A DNA stretch of 64,000 bases from JABDBL01 sp963845445 (lineage in GTDB: Bacteria; Cyanobacteriota; Vampirovibrionia; Obscuribacterales; Obscuribacteraceae), in the NCBI GenBank assembly GCA_963845445.1, contig CAWJSE010000002.1, positions 2,542,001-2,606,000 of the forward strand. The letters are read 5' to 3'. Below, one piece after another: positions 1 through 9,641 of this stretch. The notes beneath the pieces were generated by a model that was not told where the DNA came from, ran no database searches, and saw only the letters and a list, made by a program, of their open reading frames with translations. Position numbers and translations under genes: made by a program. How positions within the stretch are numbered: position 1 is the first letter of the stretch; the number at the start of each line of letters is the position of its first letter.

Positions 1-608
1 ATGCCAGCACCGAGAAGGACAAAATCGCTAGTAATAAAATAGACTTCTACTTTGTTAAAGGTATCGTAGAGAATTTATTTGAATCTCTGTACATACCCTT
101 ACCCCAAATCAATTATTCCCGAGGGCAAGAATCACCACCCTTACTGCACCCCGGTAAAGCAGCAAGAATTGCCTATCAAGCTTTCGACCAAGAGAGTATA
201 GACCTGGGTTGGCTAGGACAATTACATCCTGGCTATGTCAAAGATATGGATCTTGATCCACAAACGTTTTTATTTGAACTAAATGTAGAAGCACTAAAGA
301 AATTGCGCGGTAAGCCAACCTTTATGCCGGTACCTGTCCTGCCACCCATTGCGCGTGACTTAACCGTAGATTTGCCCGTCAGTATAGAGAATATTGCCGT
401 AACAAATTGCATAAATGATGCAGTAACTAATCTCAAGAATCTAGATTTAGTTAGCATCTTCCCCTTAAGCTCTGAATCAAAGAGTTTGTCTTATCGACTA
501 ACTTTCCAAAGCGATGCTGAAACATTTAAGAGCGAAGAAATAGAACAACAATTGAACAAAGTCCGCAAGAGTTTAAAAGAAAAACTCAATGCCTCTTTCC
601 GGATCTAA
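1..608 (+). CDS. pheT: Phenylalanine-tRNA ligase beta subunit, 3' part
   Basis: The coding frame starts at base 3 and is open from the window edge to the TAA at 606-608, so only the C-terminal ~200 residues are present. PheT forms the alpha2-beta2 enzyme that charges tRNA-Phe in the cytoplasm. The visible part covers the end of the catalytic-like core (HPGKAA, then LGWLGQLHP) and the C-terminal ferredoxin-fold anticodon-binding (FDX-ACB) domain, with PPIARDLT and the closing RKSLKEKLNASFR. HPGKAA and the RDLT motif are typical of bacterial PheT. bioA follows after about 60 nt on the same strand. The N-terminal part lies outside the window. Confidence 0.93.
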   Translation, partial: ASTEKDKIASNKIDFYFVKGIVENLFESLYIPLPQINYSRGQESPPLLHPGKAARIAYQAFDQESIDLGWLGQLHPGYVKDMDLDPQTFLFELNVEALKKLRGKPTFMPVPVLPPIARDLTVDLPVSIENIAVTNCINDAVTNLKNLDLVSIFPLSSESKSLSYRLTFQSDAETFKSEEIEQQLNKVRKSLKEKLNASFRI

Positions 609-665
609 CTCAGCACGCGGTTTTCGACTGGATGTTTGCCGCCTCATTCGAATAGGTGTCCTTTT

Positions 666-2003
666 ATGACAATGACAATATCTAAGCCCAGTATCTGGCA
701 TCCATTTACCCAAATGAAAACCTCACCACCGCCTCTGCGCGTAAAGCGCGGTGAAGGAGTATTTCTAGAGCTCGAAGACGGTAGACAAATCATTGACTGC
801 ATTTCTAGCTGGTGGACAAATCTTCACGGCCATGCAAATCCCATTATCGCTAAAGCTATTTACGAGCAAGCTCAAAAACTAGAACACGTAATGTTTGCCG
901 GTTTTACTCACCAACCAGCTGAACAACTTGCCACAGCATTGTTAAAGCAATTGCCTAATTCACTAAGACACGTCTTTTATTCCGATAATGGATCTACAGC
1001 CGTCGAAACTGCGCTCAAAATTGCTTGCCAGTATTGGTATAACCAGGGCAAAACACGAACTAGCTTTTTGGCTTTTGAAAACAGTTATCACGGCGATACT
1101 ATTGGTGCCATGTCCGTTGGACACAGTTCACCTTTTGCCGAACCTTTTCGTCCCATGCTCTTCGATGTAGATTTAGTACCGTTTCCTACCGTTACCGAAA
1201 AAGATAGTGACGGGACAGACAATGAAAATCGCTCGTTGGAAGCGTTGAGACAGTTGGTAGAAATCAATCCCGATAAGTATGCAGCGATAATTATTGAACC
1301 ACTTGTAGAAGCTGTCGGTGGTATGTTAATGTGCCGGCCTGCTTTTCTAGACAAACTACAAGCGTTTGCAAAGGAAGCAGGGCTTTTACTTATTTATGAT
1401 GAAGTAGCAATCGGCTTTGGCAGAACCGGATCATGGTTCGCCTGTGTCAAATCAAACACAAGCCCAGACATCATCTGCCTCGCTAAAGCTATGACAGGCG
1501 GCTTTTTGTCGCTTGCTACGACAATTGTATCTGACGATGTTTTTCAAGCTTTTTATAGTGACGACATACGAAAAACATTTTTCCATGGACATACTTATAC
1601 AGCCAATCCACTCGCTTGTGCTGCTGCCTTAGCCTCTATGCAAATACTAGAACAAAACTGCCAAGCTTTCATGAATATGGAAAAGATTCATAGGCAGAAG
1701 GCTGCTAAATATATAGCAGAACATCCATTGATACATAATCTTAGATTTTGTGGCACTATTATGGCGTTTGATATTGGCACTGCCGACGGTACTGATTATT
1801 TTGATCAGATAGCTCCAGTTTTGAAACAGCGCTTCCTGGATCGTAATCTTTTAATTCGTCCATTTGGCAATATGGTTTATGTAATGCCCCCTTATTGCAT
1901 TACCGAGGATCAACTAGATCATATCTATAAAAACATTGGCGAAGTATTAGACTCCTTACCTTTAGCAAATCAAACATCACCTAAAAAGGGCGAGGATAAA
2001 TGA
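666..2003 (+). CDS. bioA: Adenosylmethionine-8-amino-7-oxononanoate aminotransferase (BioA)
   Basis: This PLP-dependent class III aminotransferase of biotin synthesis converts KAPA to DAPA using S-adenosylmethionine as amino donor. The N-terminus IWHPFTQM and the SSWWTNLHGHANP segment (BioA has SSWW around the substrate pocket) separate it from other class III enzymes. Also visible are YHGDTIGAMSVG, the PLP-ring aspartate in LLIYDEVAIGFGRTG, and the Schiff-base lysine in CLAKAMTGG. An upstream TTG at 636 gives ten extra residues that do not look conserved, so the ATG at 666 was chosen; a weak AGGTG lies about 10 nt before it. About 445 residues, normal for BioA. The TGA stop overlaps the ATG of the next small gene. 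Confidence 0.93.
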   Translation: MTMTISKPSIWHPFTQMKTSPPPLRVKRGEGVFLELEDGRQIIDCISSWWTNLHGHANPIIAKAIYEQAQKLEHVMFAGFTHQPAEQLATALLKQLPNSLRHVFYSDNGSTAVETALKIACQYWYNQGKTRTSFLAFENSYHGDTIGAMSVGHSSPFAEPFRPMLFDVDLVPFPTVTEKDSDGTDNENRSLEALRQLVEINPDKYAAIIIEPLVEAVGGMLMCRPAFLDKLQAFAKEAGLLLIYDEVAIGFGRTGSWFACVKSNTSPDIICLAKAMTGGFLSLATTIVSDDVFQAFYSDDIRKTFFHGHTYTANPLACAAALASMQILEQNCQAFMNMEKIHRQKAAKYIAEHPLIHNLRFCGTIMAFDIGTADGTDYFDQIAPVLKQRFLDRNLLIRPFGNMVYVMPPYCITEDQLDHIYKNIGEVLDSLPLANQTSPKKGEDK

Positions 2004-2185
2004 ATCCATTCCGTTCGCTGTTAGTAAAATTTTCAAGAATTCCAGTTGGCATATTGTTAATACTGATCATCGCTACTTCTGCCGCAATTAGCATAGCAGT
2101 GACCAGCACTATTGCAAATAAAGAGAAAGCGTATGAGCTTAATACTGTCAATTCTAAGCAGGAAGAAACCTCAAAACAGCAATAG
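2000..2185 (+). CDS. Small single-pass membrane protein, unknown function
   Basis: A 61-residue ORF whose ATG overlaps the bioA stop (ATGA), so translation is probably coupled. One hydrophobic segment at about residues 14-36 (rich in I, L, A, T) follows a basic N-terminus (RSLLVKFSR), and a polar, lysine- and glutamine-rich tail follows. This looks like an N-in single-pass protein. I do not recognise a family. The overlapping ORF on the other strand (1981-2223) is less likely because it would overlap bioA and lacks its own context. Confidence 0.5.
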   Translation: MNPFRSLLVKFSRIPVGILLILIIATSAAISIAVTSTIANKEKAYELNTVNSKQEETSKQQ

Positions 2186-2236
2186 TCAATCAACTTGTTC
2201 GCTAGTTCTCCATTTATTCGCAAAAAACTAACAACC

Positions 2237-3295
2237 TCAATGAACTAAAATCGGTTTAATTGACTTTATCTTCGCTAATGGGCCAGCTAAGAAATATCTA
2301 GCGAAAGAAAACTTTGGTACTGCGGCACCCCATAAGGCTATCGATAAAATACTGCTGTAACAAGCAGCATGACCAAGAAACTCTTCCATACCGAATATGG
2401 TTGTTGTTCCCGAAAAGATTCCTAAAATGATAAGCACGCTAGTGCGGGGAAACCATCCCATAAAAATTGTCATACCTAGCATTAATTCAGCTAATCCAGT
2501 TACTAATACAAACATGGCATTATCCATACCCAAATGCAGCAACGGATTTAAGGCTGGAGCATGATGCAATAAATCCATCGCTAATTGCGGATGCAATAAT
2601 TTTTCACTTAGAGCTAAGGCAATCAGCCCCAAGCCCATCGCGGAACGAACACAATAATGCCCTAGTGTATTTAAAGCTGGCAGGCTAATTTTATCAAAAC
2701 CTAAAACATGATCAAGCGAAAATCTATTACGCCCGGCCAATATAAAATAAAATGCCAGCCCAAATAATGGCATTATATCTAAGCATTCCGCTATACCGTG
2801 CTTGCAAACAGCCATATACATAAGCCCAAGAATGGCCAAGCCATCTAAGCGCCCGAATAGTCCCAATATTAGACAAACTCCTACTGTAATTTCTGCTGAC
2901 GGCAACCATTGTGGGCAATGCGAGCAAATAATGAAATTCGGTACTAATAAAGTTCTTGTTAATCCGCTATAAATTAAAGATACCCCTAATCCTATTGCCA
3001 TCAATAAATTGATTGCAGTCTCATTTTTAGAAGCCCAATTCATCAAACGTCTGCTCCCCAACCAGTGAGCATATTTTAAATTCAAGCTATAAAAAATAAA
3101 TATCAATCCCAAAGCACATATAGCAGGAAATAAATTATCAACGCTTAACTGAGTAAATAATGCTGGCTTCGGTTCTTTAAGTATTTCACTCTCTGGACGG
3201 CTAAGAAACCATTTAACATGCGCCCATACTGGACAAAATGAAGTTAGTAATAGTCCGCTCAGAACAAGAATTGTTTTTATTGCCAAGATCCGCAT
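2237..3295 (-). CDS. DoxX-like multi-pass membrane protein
   Basis: About 352 residues with roughly eight hydrophobic segments. The N-terminus MRILAIKTILVLSGLLL is followed by a short extracytoplasmic loop (HVKWF). The second half resembles DoxX/DoxD-type proteins: repeated four-helix modules with small-residue-rich segments (GLAELMLGMTIFMGWFPR, LILGIFSG). The start was moved to the ATG at 3295 because an AGAAGGAA ribosome binding site lies about 8 nt upstream; the longer reading adds 12 residues with no such site. It contains a CSHCPQW motif at about residue 125 that could bind a metal or be redox active. Function unknown. It is separated from the upstream gene by 181 nt. Confidence 0.6.
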   Translation of the reverse strand: MRILAIKTILVLSGLLLTSFCPVWAHVKWFLSRPESEILKEPKPALFTQLSVDNLFPAICALGLIFIFYSLNLKYAHWLGSRRLMNWASKNETAINLLMAIGLGVSLIYSGLTRTLLVPNFIICSHCPQWLPSAEITVGVCLILGLFGRLDGLAILGLMYMAVCKHGIAECLDIMPLFGLAFYFILAGRNRFSLDHVLGFDKISLPALNTLGHYCVRSAMGLGLIALALSEKLLHPQLAMDLLHHAPALNPLLHLGMDNAMFVLVTGLAELMLGMTIFMGWFPRTSVLIILGIFSGTTTIFGMEEFLGHAACYSSILSIALWGAAVPKFSFARYFLAGPLAKIKSIKPILVH

Positions 3296-3476
3296 AAAAG
3301 TATTTCCTTCTATATTTAAGTGCTCCGCCACTTTTAAATGTAGAATTTACTCGTGTACTTTCTGTGGATTAAGAATTCAAGGCAATGGCCACTTAAATAC
3401 AAAAACTCTAGTGCAAGTCACCAGCGCTTGCTTACTGGGTAAAAGACCCTTATTACCGGACCAACTTCGTTAACCA

Positions 3477-4223
3477 TTAATTGGCTGGAACAAGATTATT
3501 AAGACCACGAGCGATTAGATAATTTCTTAAATCTTGTCGGAGATCCAGTCCTGTTTCAGGATCAAAACCCACCGGCTTGAACGGTTGAATTAAAAACATA
3601 CTGGCTTGGTCGTGCTGCTCGTTTTTGGCTTTACCATCCTGGTCGAACACTTTAATATAACCATCTAGAAGTACTTGTCCCGGTCCAATCGGCTTCAGAG
3701 ATACTATTTGTTCTTTTAAAATAGCACGCTTGATTTTACCGGACTTACTGTCTACCCGGATGGCTAAACCTCGTTTGCGGGTAATCACCTCATGCTCAGT
3801 CGTTTGAATCGGCTCAATTTCGTTGACTATCTGCCACTCAACCCAACCTTTTCCCTCCACCCTCTGAACAGTGGGTAGCCCATAACGATTCCAAATATTG
3901 CCATGAGCATCGAGCTGCTGTCCTGTCTGTTTATCGTCCAAAGTTCTACTTTGAACTGTAATGGGCCCTGTGGGCGACAGATAAGTTTGTGTTTCTCTAT
4001 GATAGGTGCCAGCCAACCAGGAAGGCGTCCAGATCCAGTCCTGAGTGGTATTTACCGGAGGAAGATTGTCAGCATTAAATTTAGTGCCTACCCGAAAAAT
4101 ACTTGGCAGAGCAGGCAACTTTTGGCTCATACTGACTTTCGCCTGTAACAGTTCGGCTCGTACAGAAACACCACTGAAAAGACAAATAATCAAAATAAGT
4201 AAATAGCGCATAAAAACTAGCAT
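3477..4223 (-). CDS. Secreted protein of unknown function
   Basis: 248 residues. The N-terminus is a Sec-type signal peptide: MRYLL, then a hydrophobic LLILIICLFSG core and a likely cut after VRA. The rest is polar and beta-rich with no membrane segment. Conserved-looking features are the DWIWTPSWLAGTYHRE segment near residue 60 and LDAHGNIWNRYG near residue 100. I do not recognise the family. It starts 30 nt after the stop of the ferredoxin-HycG fusion, so it may be the last gene of the hydrogenase-like operon. The start is uncertain between ATGs at 4223 and 4211; a GGAGGAAA lies further upstream than usual. Confidence 0.6.
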   Translation of the reverse strand: MLVFMRYLLILIICLFSGVSVRAELLQAKVSMSQKLPALPSIFRVGTKFNADNLPPVNTTQDWIWTPSWLAGTYHRETQTYLSPTGPITVQSRTLDDKQTGQQLDAHGNIWNRYGLPTVQRVEGKGWVEWQIVNEIEPIQTTEHEVITRKRGLAIRVDSKSGKIKRAILKEQIVSLKPIGPGQVLLDGYIKVFDQDGKAKNEQHDQASMFLIQPFKPVGFDPETGLDLRQDLRNYLIARGLNNLVPAN

Positions 4224-4253
4224 AATTTAACTGATCAATTTCCTCCAGTCAGA

Positions 4254-5018
4254 CTAGCGATCAATTTTTCCCATAGCTAATGATACGCCATGAATAATGC
4301 TCCAAGGATGTGGTGGACAACCAGGAATATAAATATCAACTGGCAAAATTTTATCCAGACCATTTGCTTCGGCATAGCCATTTTTATGAACACCACCAGA
4401 AATAGCGCAAGTGCCTACAGCTATTACAACTTTAGGATCTGGCATAGCCGCATAACAGCGCAGCAGCGAATCCCGCATACCTTTACCTACCGGTCCCGTG
4501 ACAATGAGAGCATCAGCAAAACGAGGAGAAGCAACAATGCTAACCCCAAAACGTTCAAGGTCAAAAACAGGATTGCCGCAAGCACCTATTTCTAAATCGC
4601 ATGCGCTGCAGCCAGTAGCGACAACACGGGCATGCAAAGATCTTTTAAATAATCTCTCCGCAGCAGAGGCTACCACCGAATCAGATTTTTTAGTGTTATT
4701 ACTCAAAATTAGATCATTGCGTCTTTTTCTGGCTAATTTGGTCGACCGATCATTGGTAATAGTGCCGGTTGGACAAATATCGACACACAGCTGACAGCCT
4801 ATACAAGCACCTAAATCTAGTGTTACTTTAGCACTGTCCTCATTACTTACACTAATAGCACTGGTGGGACACAATTCAGCACAAGCGTTACAGTCATTAC
4901 CAGAGCACGGCTGCTCAGTGAGCATGGGCATGCCATCAGCATCAGATTCCAGCGCAGGAAAAGGTTCTCGCACCGTAGCGATACCATTTTTCATAATATA
5001 AGTGAGTATTTTCAGCAT
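4254..5018 (-). CDS. Ferredoxin-HycG/NuoB-like fusion subunit
   Basis: 254 residues fusing two subunits that are usually separate in formate hydrogenlyase and complex I (HycF/NuoI and HycG/NuoB). Residues ~35-90 hold a two-cluster ferredoxin: a first motif CxxCxELCP and a second CIGCQLCVDICP. Residues ~130-254 are the small-subunit fold carrying the proximal [4Fe-4S] cluster: GCSACDLE, then GTCAISGG, and GCPPHPW near the end, giving four cysteines in family order. It would pass electrons to the large subunit inside the membrane-anchored arm of the complex. It is encoded 9 nt after the corrected stop of the HycE-like gene, so it belongs to that operon. The fusion is the notable feature. Confidence 0.87.
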   Translation of the reverse strand: MLKILTYIMKNGIATVREPFPALESDADGMPMLTEQPCSGNDCNACAELCPTSAISVSNEDSAKVTLDLGACIGCQLCVDICPTGTITNDRSTKLARKRRNDLILSNNTKKSDSVVASAAERLFKRSLHARVVATGCSACDLEIGACGNPVFDLERFGVSIVASPRFADALIVTGPVGKGMRDSLLRCYAAMPDPKVVIAVGTCAISGGVHKNGYAEANGLDKILPVDIYIPGCPPHPWSIIHGVSLAMGKIDR

Positions 5019-5027
5019 AGATTATTC

Positions 5028-6577
5028 CTAGAGGTCATTACCGCTATAAGAGAGAGACAGACTTTTATTGCACAAAGGAAAATCAGCAATTAAGTTATTT
5101 CTTATAGCAATAGAAACAGCGGTCCAATTATTGAAGCTAGGATCCTTAATTGCATAGCGCTTTATCTCTCCTTTTCATTAGTAAAAATCAAATGGATGAG
5201 CTCGCCACGAAAAGCCTCCACTATTGATAGTCCAACTTGATTACTGGGCAATTTATCTGGCAACTGAGTACTGCATGGTCCATCATTTAAATCAGCAAGA
5301 ACCTTTTCAATGATATTGCAACTGCTTTGGATTTCAGCCAGTCTTACCCGCGTGCGGGACAATATATCTCCCCCGTGCTGCAATGCTATCAGCGGAGCAA
5401 TATCGGGATATAAACCGTGCGAAAAATGTTGCCGACAATCATATGGTATGCCACAAGCACGAGCTGCTACCCCCACCAAACCAAATTCCTTTGCCAGGGA
5501 TGAACTGATTATGCCTATCTTCTCCATGCGCTCACGAGCCGTCTGGTTTTCGGTAATAATGTCATAAATGATGCGCAATTCTTGCCTTAAGTTTTTGATT
5601 TGCTTTTGCATAGAGCCTACATGTTGACTGGAAAACTTGCGTACACCACCAGGAAGAATAAAACCACGCATAAACCGTGAGCCGGTAAGCATTTGTCCTA
5701 TTCCTAGCGCCTTGCCCCGTAGCCGTCCGGCGGCAGCCGCGCCCGGTAAAAAACCTATGTCCCCGCACAATCCACCCACATCGATTATATGCATAGCCAA
5801 TCTTTCAACTTCTAAAGCTATTGTGCGTAAGGCTTGCACCAGTGGTGACAATTCAACTTCAAAAAGTGATTCGATAGCCACAGCATGAGCCAAGGCATTG
5901 GCTGAAACCGTGTCACCTGCTGCTGCTTCAGCCACAAATCGAGCCTTTTGCCAGGAAACCTCAGTTAGCCGCTTCTCTATGCCCCTATGCACATATCCTA
6001 AGCGAATCTCTAAATTCAATATTGTTTCACCAAAACAGTTAAATCTAAAATGCCCCGGTTCAATCACCCCAGCATGAATTGGTCCCACCGGTAATTCATA
6101 AATTCCTTCTCCCCGAACTTGCAGAAACTTATACTCCCGCTTAGCTCCGGTAGAAATAAGTTTTTCCGATGAAAACGCCTCTTTGCCAAAAGAAGTCTGC
6201 AGTTTATGCACAACATTATTATCTTTCGATGCTTCGCGCCAACTCAACGGGTGGAAAGTAGACTCGTATTCATCATGCAATAGAATATGCTTCAAACGAG
6301 GATGTTGCTCTGGCATCAACCCAAATAAATCATAAACCGATCTTTCAAACCAATGACTCTGTGGTACTAATGAAGTCAATGTATTATAGGAGTCATCATT
6401 CAATGAACTGATCCAAGACTCTGCTGATCCCTTCTCGGTGTCCAGTAGCAGAGTAACTAATTGCTTTCCATCTATCGAAGTCAGCAAGCCAAATCTAGCA
6501 TTAGTACGAGCATCTATCCATGCTTTGACAGCGTTGGACAGACCAGATATATGCACCTCTTTAACCAATGGCTTCAT
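5028..6577 (-). CDS. HycE/NuoCD-like large subunit lacking Ni-Fe ligands (one frameshift)
   Basis: Residues 1-150 are the NuoC-like domain (HWFERSVYDLFGL, then HPRLKHILLHDEY). The rest is the NuoD/HycE-like domain (GPIHAGVIEPGHFRF, LGYVHRGIEK). The position where [NiFe] hydrogenases have the CGxC...H motif reads AEAAAGDTVSANALAHA, and the C-terminal DPCxxC is replaced by LSYSGND, so no Ni-Fe site can form. The uncorrected frame stops at 5162. Adding one A in the AAAA run (plus-strand TTTT at 5172-5175) continues into IKRYAIKDPSF and on to LSYSGNDL, stopping at 5028-5030, which is the expected family C-terminus; the corrected protein is about 516 residues. The ATG at 6577 overlaps the upstream stop (ATGA); a TTG at 6592 is the alternative. 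Confidence 0.88.
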
Positions 6578-8028
6578 TGCAAAAAATTCCAATAGCTAGG
6601 ATAGACCATCACGCCTAAAATTACTGAACAACATAAAAGCAGAATTGGCACCACACTGGTTTCCAGCACTTGAAAAGGTGCAAAGTTGGCTTTTGGATTA
6701 CCGAGTAAAACACGTCCAATATGAACACTAATTGACACAAAAGCAAGAGATGTACCAGTAACAAGAATAGTAGCTAGAATCCAGTGGCCACGGTCTGCTA
6801 GAACAGCCAATATTGATACTTTGCTTAAGAACGTACCAAAAGGCGGCGCTCCCGTAATAGCAAAAGTCGCTAAAGCAAGCAGGCAGCCCCATGTAGGACA
6901 AGACTTTAAAATACCATGCAGGCTATAGAGTCTGGTTGTTCCGCCAGCTTCAACAATATTGCCACTGATTAAAAACAGTGCTACTTTGACAATACTATGA
7001 TTGAGGGCCTGCAAAAAAAATAAGGCTGAGGAACCAAGCCCGATTGCCACCAGCATAATGCCCACATTCTCGACGCTCGAATAGGCCCACATTCTCTTAA
7101 AGCCATGCTGACGAATTAAAAATAAGGCTGCCGCGAAAACAGTAAGGGCTCCCATGCCTAAGATTATTTGCATAATCTGTCCATGCTGGGGAGAAGCCAT
7201 AACGATTGTTGTGATGCGCCAAATACCAAAAAGCGCTCCATTAAGCAAAGCACCCGAAAGCAAAGCCGATGCAGGGGCCGGTGCTTCGGAGTGTGCATCC
7301 GGTAACCAGCTGTGCAGAGGGAATATACCTGCTTTTGTCCCATAGCCAAGCAAGCAAAGAATAAAACCTATTTTCAAAAATGGGTGATTCAATTTGTCGG
7401 CTTGAGCAACAGAATCGCTAATAATAAGCGTCCCCTGGGTCAAATGTCCGTGTTGAGTAGAAGCAAACAAAAAGACAGTCCCTAACAATGCCAAGGCTAT
7501 GCCGACACTGCAAATGATTAGATACTTCCAAGTAGCTTCTAAAGCATTCTTTGTTCGCTCAAAATAAACTAAAGGTGCTGACGAAAGCGTAGTTGCTTCT
7601 ATACTCATCCATAAACAACCAAGATTATTAGAGATAAACACTGCAAATAGAGAAAGATAGAACAAGTTGACACAGAAATAGAAAGTTCTTAATCGTACAC
7701 GCTTTAATGAACCATGTTCTTCGCTCTCCTCTTTGGCAAAGAGATAATTAGCATGAGTGAGAGCAGTAGCAAAAACAAATGTAGTAAGCAAAACAAAACA
7801 AATGGCTAATCTATCTACTCTAAAATTCTCATTGATGATTAGTTGCTCTGATTGCCCACTTATAATAGGCCAAAAAACATGAGCAATAACAGTTAATTGC
7901 AACCAGTAAACAGTTGCTGTTAATCTACGGGTAAAAACTACTCTGGGGTTAATATAACTAAAAATTGCCAGGATAACCGGGCAAATGATTACAGAAACAA
8001 TATCACTAAAAATACCGAGAGGAATCAT
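6574..8028 (-). CDS. HyfF/NuoN-like proton-conducting membrane subunit
   Basis: 484 residues with about 14 membrane segments, a member of the antiporter-like family (MrpA/D, NuoL/M/N, HyfF). Hallmarks: a glutamate in a membrane helix (LWMSIEATTLSS); the lysine-containing GTKAGIFPLHSWLPDAHSEAP loop near residue 225; ALNHSIVKVALFL; and GAPPFGTFLSK. The LPDAHSEAPAPASALLSG version is typical of hydrogenase-4 component F. It would move protons or sodium ions across the cytoplasmic membrane, driven by electron transfer in the peripheral arm. Its stop overlaps the ATG of the large-subunit gene, and its start lies 9 nt after the HyfE-like stop. Confidence 0.9.
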   Translation of the reverse strand: MIPLGIFSDIVSVIICPVILAIFSYINPRVVFTRRLTATVYWLQLTVIAHVFWPIISGQSEQLIINENFRVDRLAICFVLLTTFVFATALTHANYLFAKEESEEHGSLKRVRLRTFYFCVNLFYLSLFAVFISNNLGCLWMSIEATTLSSAPLVYFERTKNALEATWKYLIICSVGIALALLGTVFLFASTQHGHLTQGTLIISDSVAQADKLNHPFLKIGFILCLLGYGTKAGIFPLHSWLPDAHSEAPAPASALLSGALLNGALFGIWRITTIVMASPQHGQIMQIILGMGALTVFAAALFLIRQHGFKRMWAYSSVENVGIMLVAIGLGSSALFFLQALNHSIVKVALFLISGNIVEAGGTTRLYSLHGILKSCPTWGCLLALATFAITGAPPFGTFLSKVSILAVLADRGHWILATILVTGTSLAFVSISVHIGRVLLGNPKANFAPFQVLETSVVPILLLCCSVILGVMVYPSYWNFLQ

Positions 8029-8037
8029 TTAGTAAAT

Positions 8038-8688
8038 TTACTCCCGCAACTCGGTCAATTTAGAAACATCGATATGTTCGAAGCTCTTTTTTATTCTAAA
8101 CACAATTAATCCGAAGAGCATTACAGCCACCAGAACTTCTAACAGCAATCCCATCTCTATAATCAATGGCATACCGTGAGTTTGAGTAAGAGCAAATAAA
8201 TAAATACCATTTTCTAAGACAAGAAAACCAACAATCTGACTGATAGCTATTTTGCGCGATAGCATAAGTAGTACGCCCGTAGAAAAAATCGACATAGCTG
8301 CCATTGCACCTATTCTGCCATCTAAATCTGCCCAGACACTGGAGAACTGCAAAGAAAGTAAATAGCTTCCGCCAAGCATACCTATGCCGAGAATCATAGA
8401 TAACGGTGCTGGCAAAAACGCATTGGCGTCCGTTTCAACATCGATGTTGCGCATTACCCTATCTAAATAACGCGGGATAAGTATTACTTTCAAAAGTACA
8501 ATAAAAAACGCAATCCAATACAAATGGCCTTCGTGTAATCTTTGGGCAATCCAAGCCGTTTCAATAGCCAGGGCCAAAGTGTGCAAAGAATAAAAATTTA
8601 AATTGGTGCGTAGATTCATACTGCCAAGCATTAGAATTGCCAGTATTGATGAGGAAATTGCCATGAGAGAAAACGTATCAAGAATCAT
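8038..8688 (-). CDS. HyfE-like (NuoK-related) membrane subunit
   Basis: 216 residues with about seven membrane segments. Length and topology match hydrogenase-4 component E, a long relative of NuoK. The glutamate-bearing helices are visible: LALAIETAWIAQR near residue 40, VLENGIYLFAL near residue 158 and IEMGLLLEVLVAV near residue 178. It sits between the HycD/NuoH-like and HyfF-like genes, the same order as in hyf operons, with 12 nt and 9 nt gaps. Expected to be part of the ion-translocating membrane arm. Confidence 0.85.
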   Translation of the reverse strand: MILDTFSLMAISSSILAILMLGSMNLRTNLNFYSLHTLALAIETAWIAQRLHEGHLYWIAFFIVLLKVILIPRYLDRVMRNIDVETDANAFLPAPLSMILGIGMLGGSYLLSLQFSSVWADLDGRIGAMAAMSIFSTGVLLMLSRKIAISQIVGFLVLENGIYLFALTQTHGMPLIIEMGLLLEVLVAVMLFGLIVFRIKKSFEHIDVSKLTELRE

Positions 8689-8700
8689 ATTTAATTGGTC

Positions 8701-9641
8701 CTAGTTTCTCATTACTGCTATAAAAACACAAAATAGACTCATAGCGACAGCAAAAGCTATGAATTCGGGCAATTTTACCCATCGCAATTTTACTGCTGTA
8801 CCCTCGATAATAGCCACAAAAATTGCCGCCAGAAGAATTCCCCACACACTAGCTAATCCGCGGATGATATCGCTGCTTGTCCAAAAATAAGGAAGAGCAT
8901 GCATAAAGCATTGCGCACAAATACCCCAAAGAATGCTCATTTTTAAAAAATGAGTAAAGAAAGTGAATGCTAAGGTTGGCCCGAATTTTCTAGAATCATC
9001 GCTTCATGAACCATAGTAAGTTCTAAGTGAGTAGTAGGATCATCGACTGGCATCCGCGATAATTCAACCAGGCTAGCTAAAAATAGTCCCAATCCGGCCA
9101 TGAACCATAAAGCGCTGCTATGGGCCATAGTATGATTGCTATATGAAAAGATCACATTTAAATCTGTGCTGCCTGCTGTGCAAGCAAGCGACGCAAGACA
9201 CAGCATTATCGCGGGCTCTACCAACATCGCCAAGGTAACCTCTCTACTCGCACCAAACCCACCAAAGGCAGAACCTGTATCTAGGGCAGCAAGAACTGTA
9301 AAAAATCTTGCTAGTGCGAACATATAGATAACCAAGATTATATCTGCACCGTTAAAATTTGGCTTGAATGAGAGCCAAGGTACGCAAATAGCAATCAAAA
9401 GTAATACCGAGAGGTTTATGGCCGAGCTATTACGAAATATCCAACTTGCTGTATCACTTACAGTTTCTCCTTTACACAGTAATTTATAAATATCATAATA
9501 AGGTTGAAAAATAGAGGCGCCAATACGATTCTGCAGATAAGCTTTTATCTTCCGTAAAACACCAGGAACTAATGGCGGCAGAGCAAACGCTACCATTAAA
9601 AAAAATATCCACTCAAGACTCGTCTCTATAATATCCATCAA
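8701..9641 (-). CDS. HycD/HyfC (NuoH-like) membrane anchor subunit (one frameshift)
   Basis: The NuoH-like subunit that docks the iron-sulfur arm to the membrane arm. Motifs: PGVLRKIKAYLQNRIGAS with YKLLCKGE near the N-terminus, GASREVTLAMLVEP in the middle, and SRMPVDDPTTHLELTMVHEAMILENSG. The direct frame stops after ENSGQP; a second ORF (8701-8940) then supplies the last membrane helices (IIEGTAVKLRW, KLPEF). Restoring one C (plus-strand G run at 8976-8979) joins them as ENSGPTLAFTFFTHFLKMS and gives 313 residues, normal for the family. The start codon overlaps the HyfB-like stop by 4 nt (ATGA). Sequencing error is more likely than a real split gene. Confidence 0.87.

Noticed and set aside
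1981..2223. A minus-strand ORF of 80 residues over the end of bioA.
   Set aside because: It overlaps the coupled small membrane protein, and its start lacks a ribosome binding site; the plus-strand frame has the ATGA coupling.
5028..6577. Calling the HycE-like protein a functional [NiFe] hydrogenase.
   Set aside because: Both cysteine pairs needed to hold nickel and iron are absent even after the frameshift is corrected.
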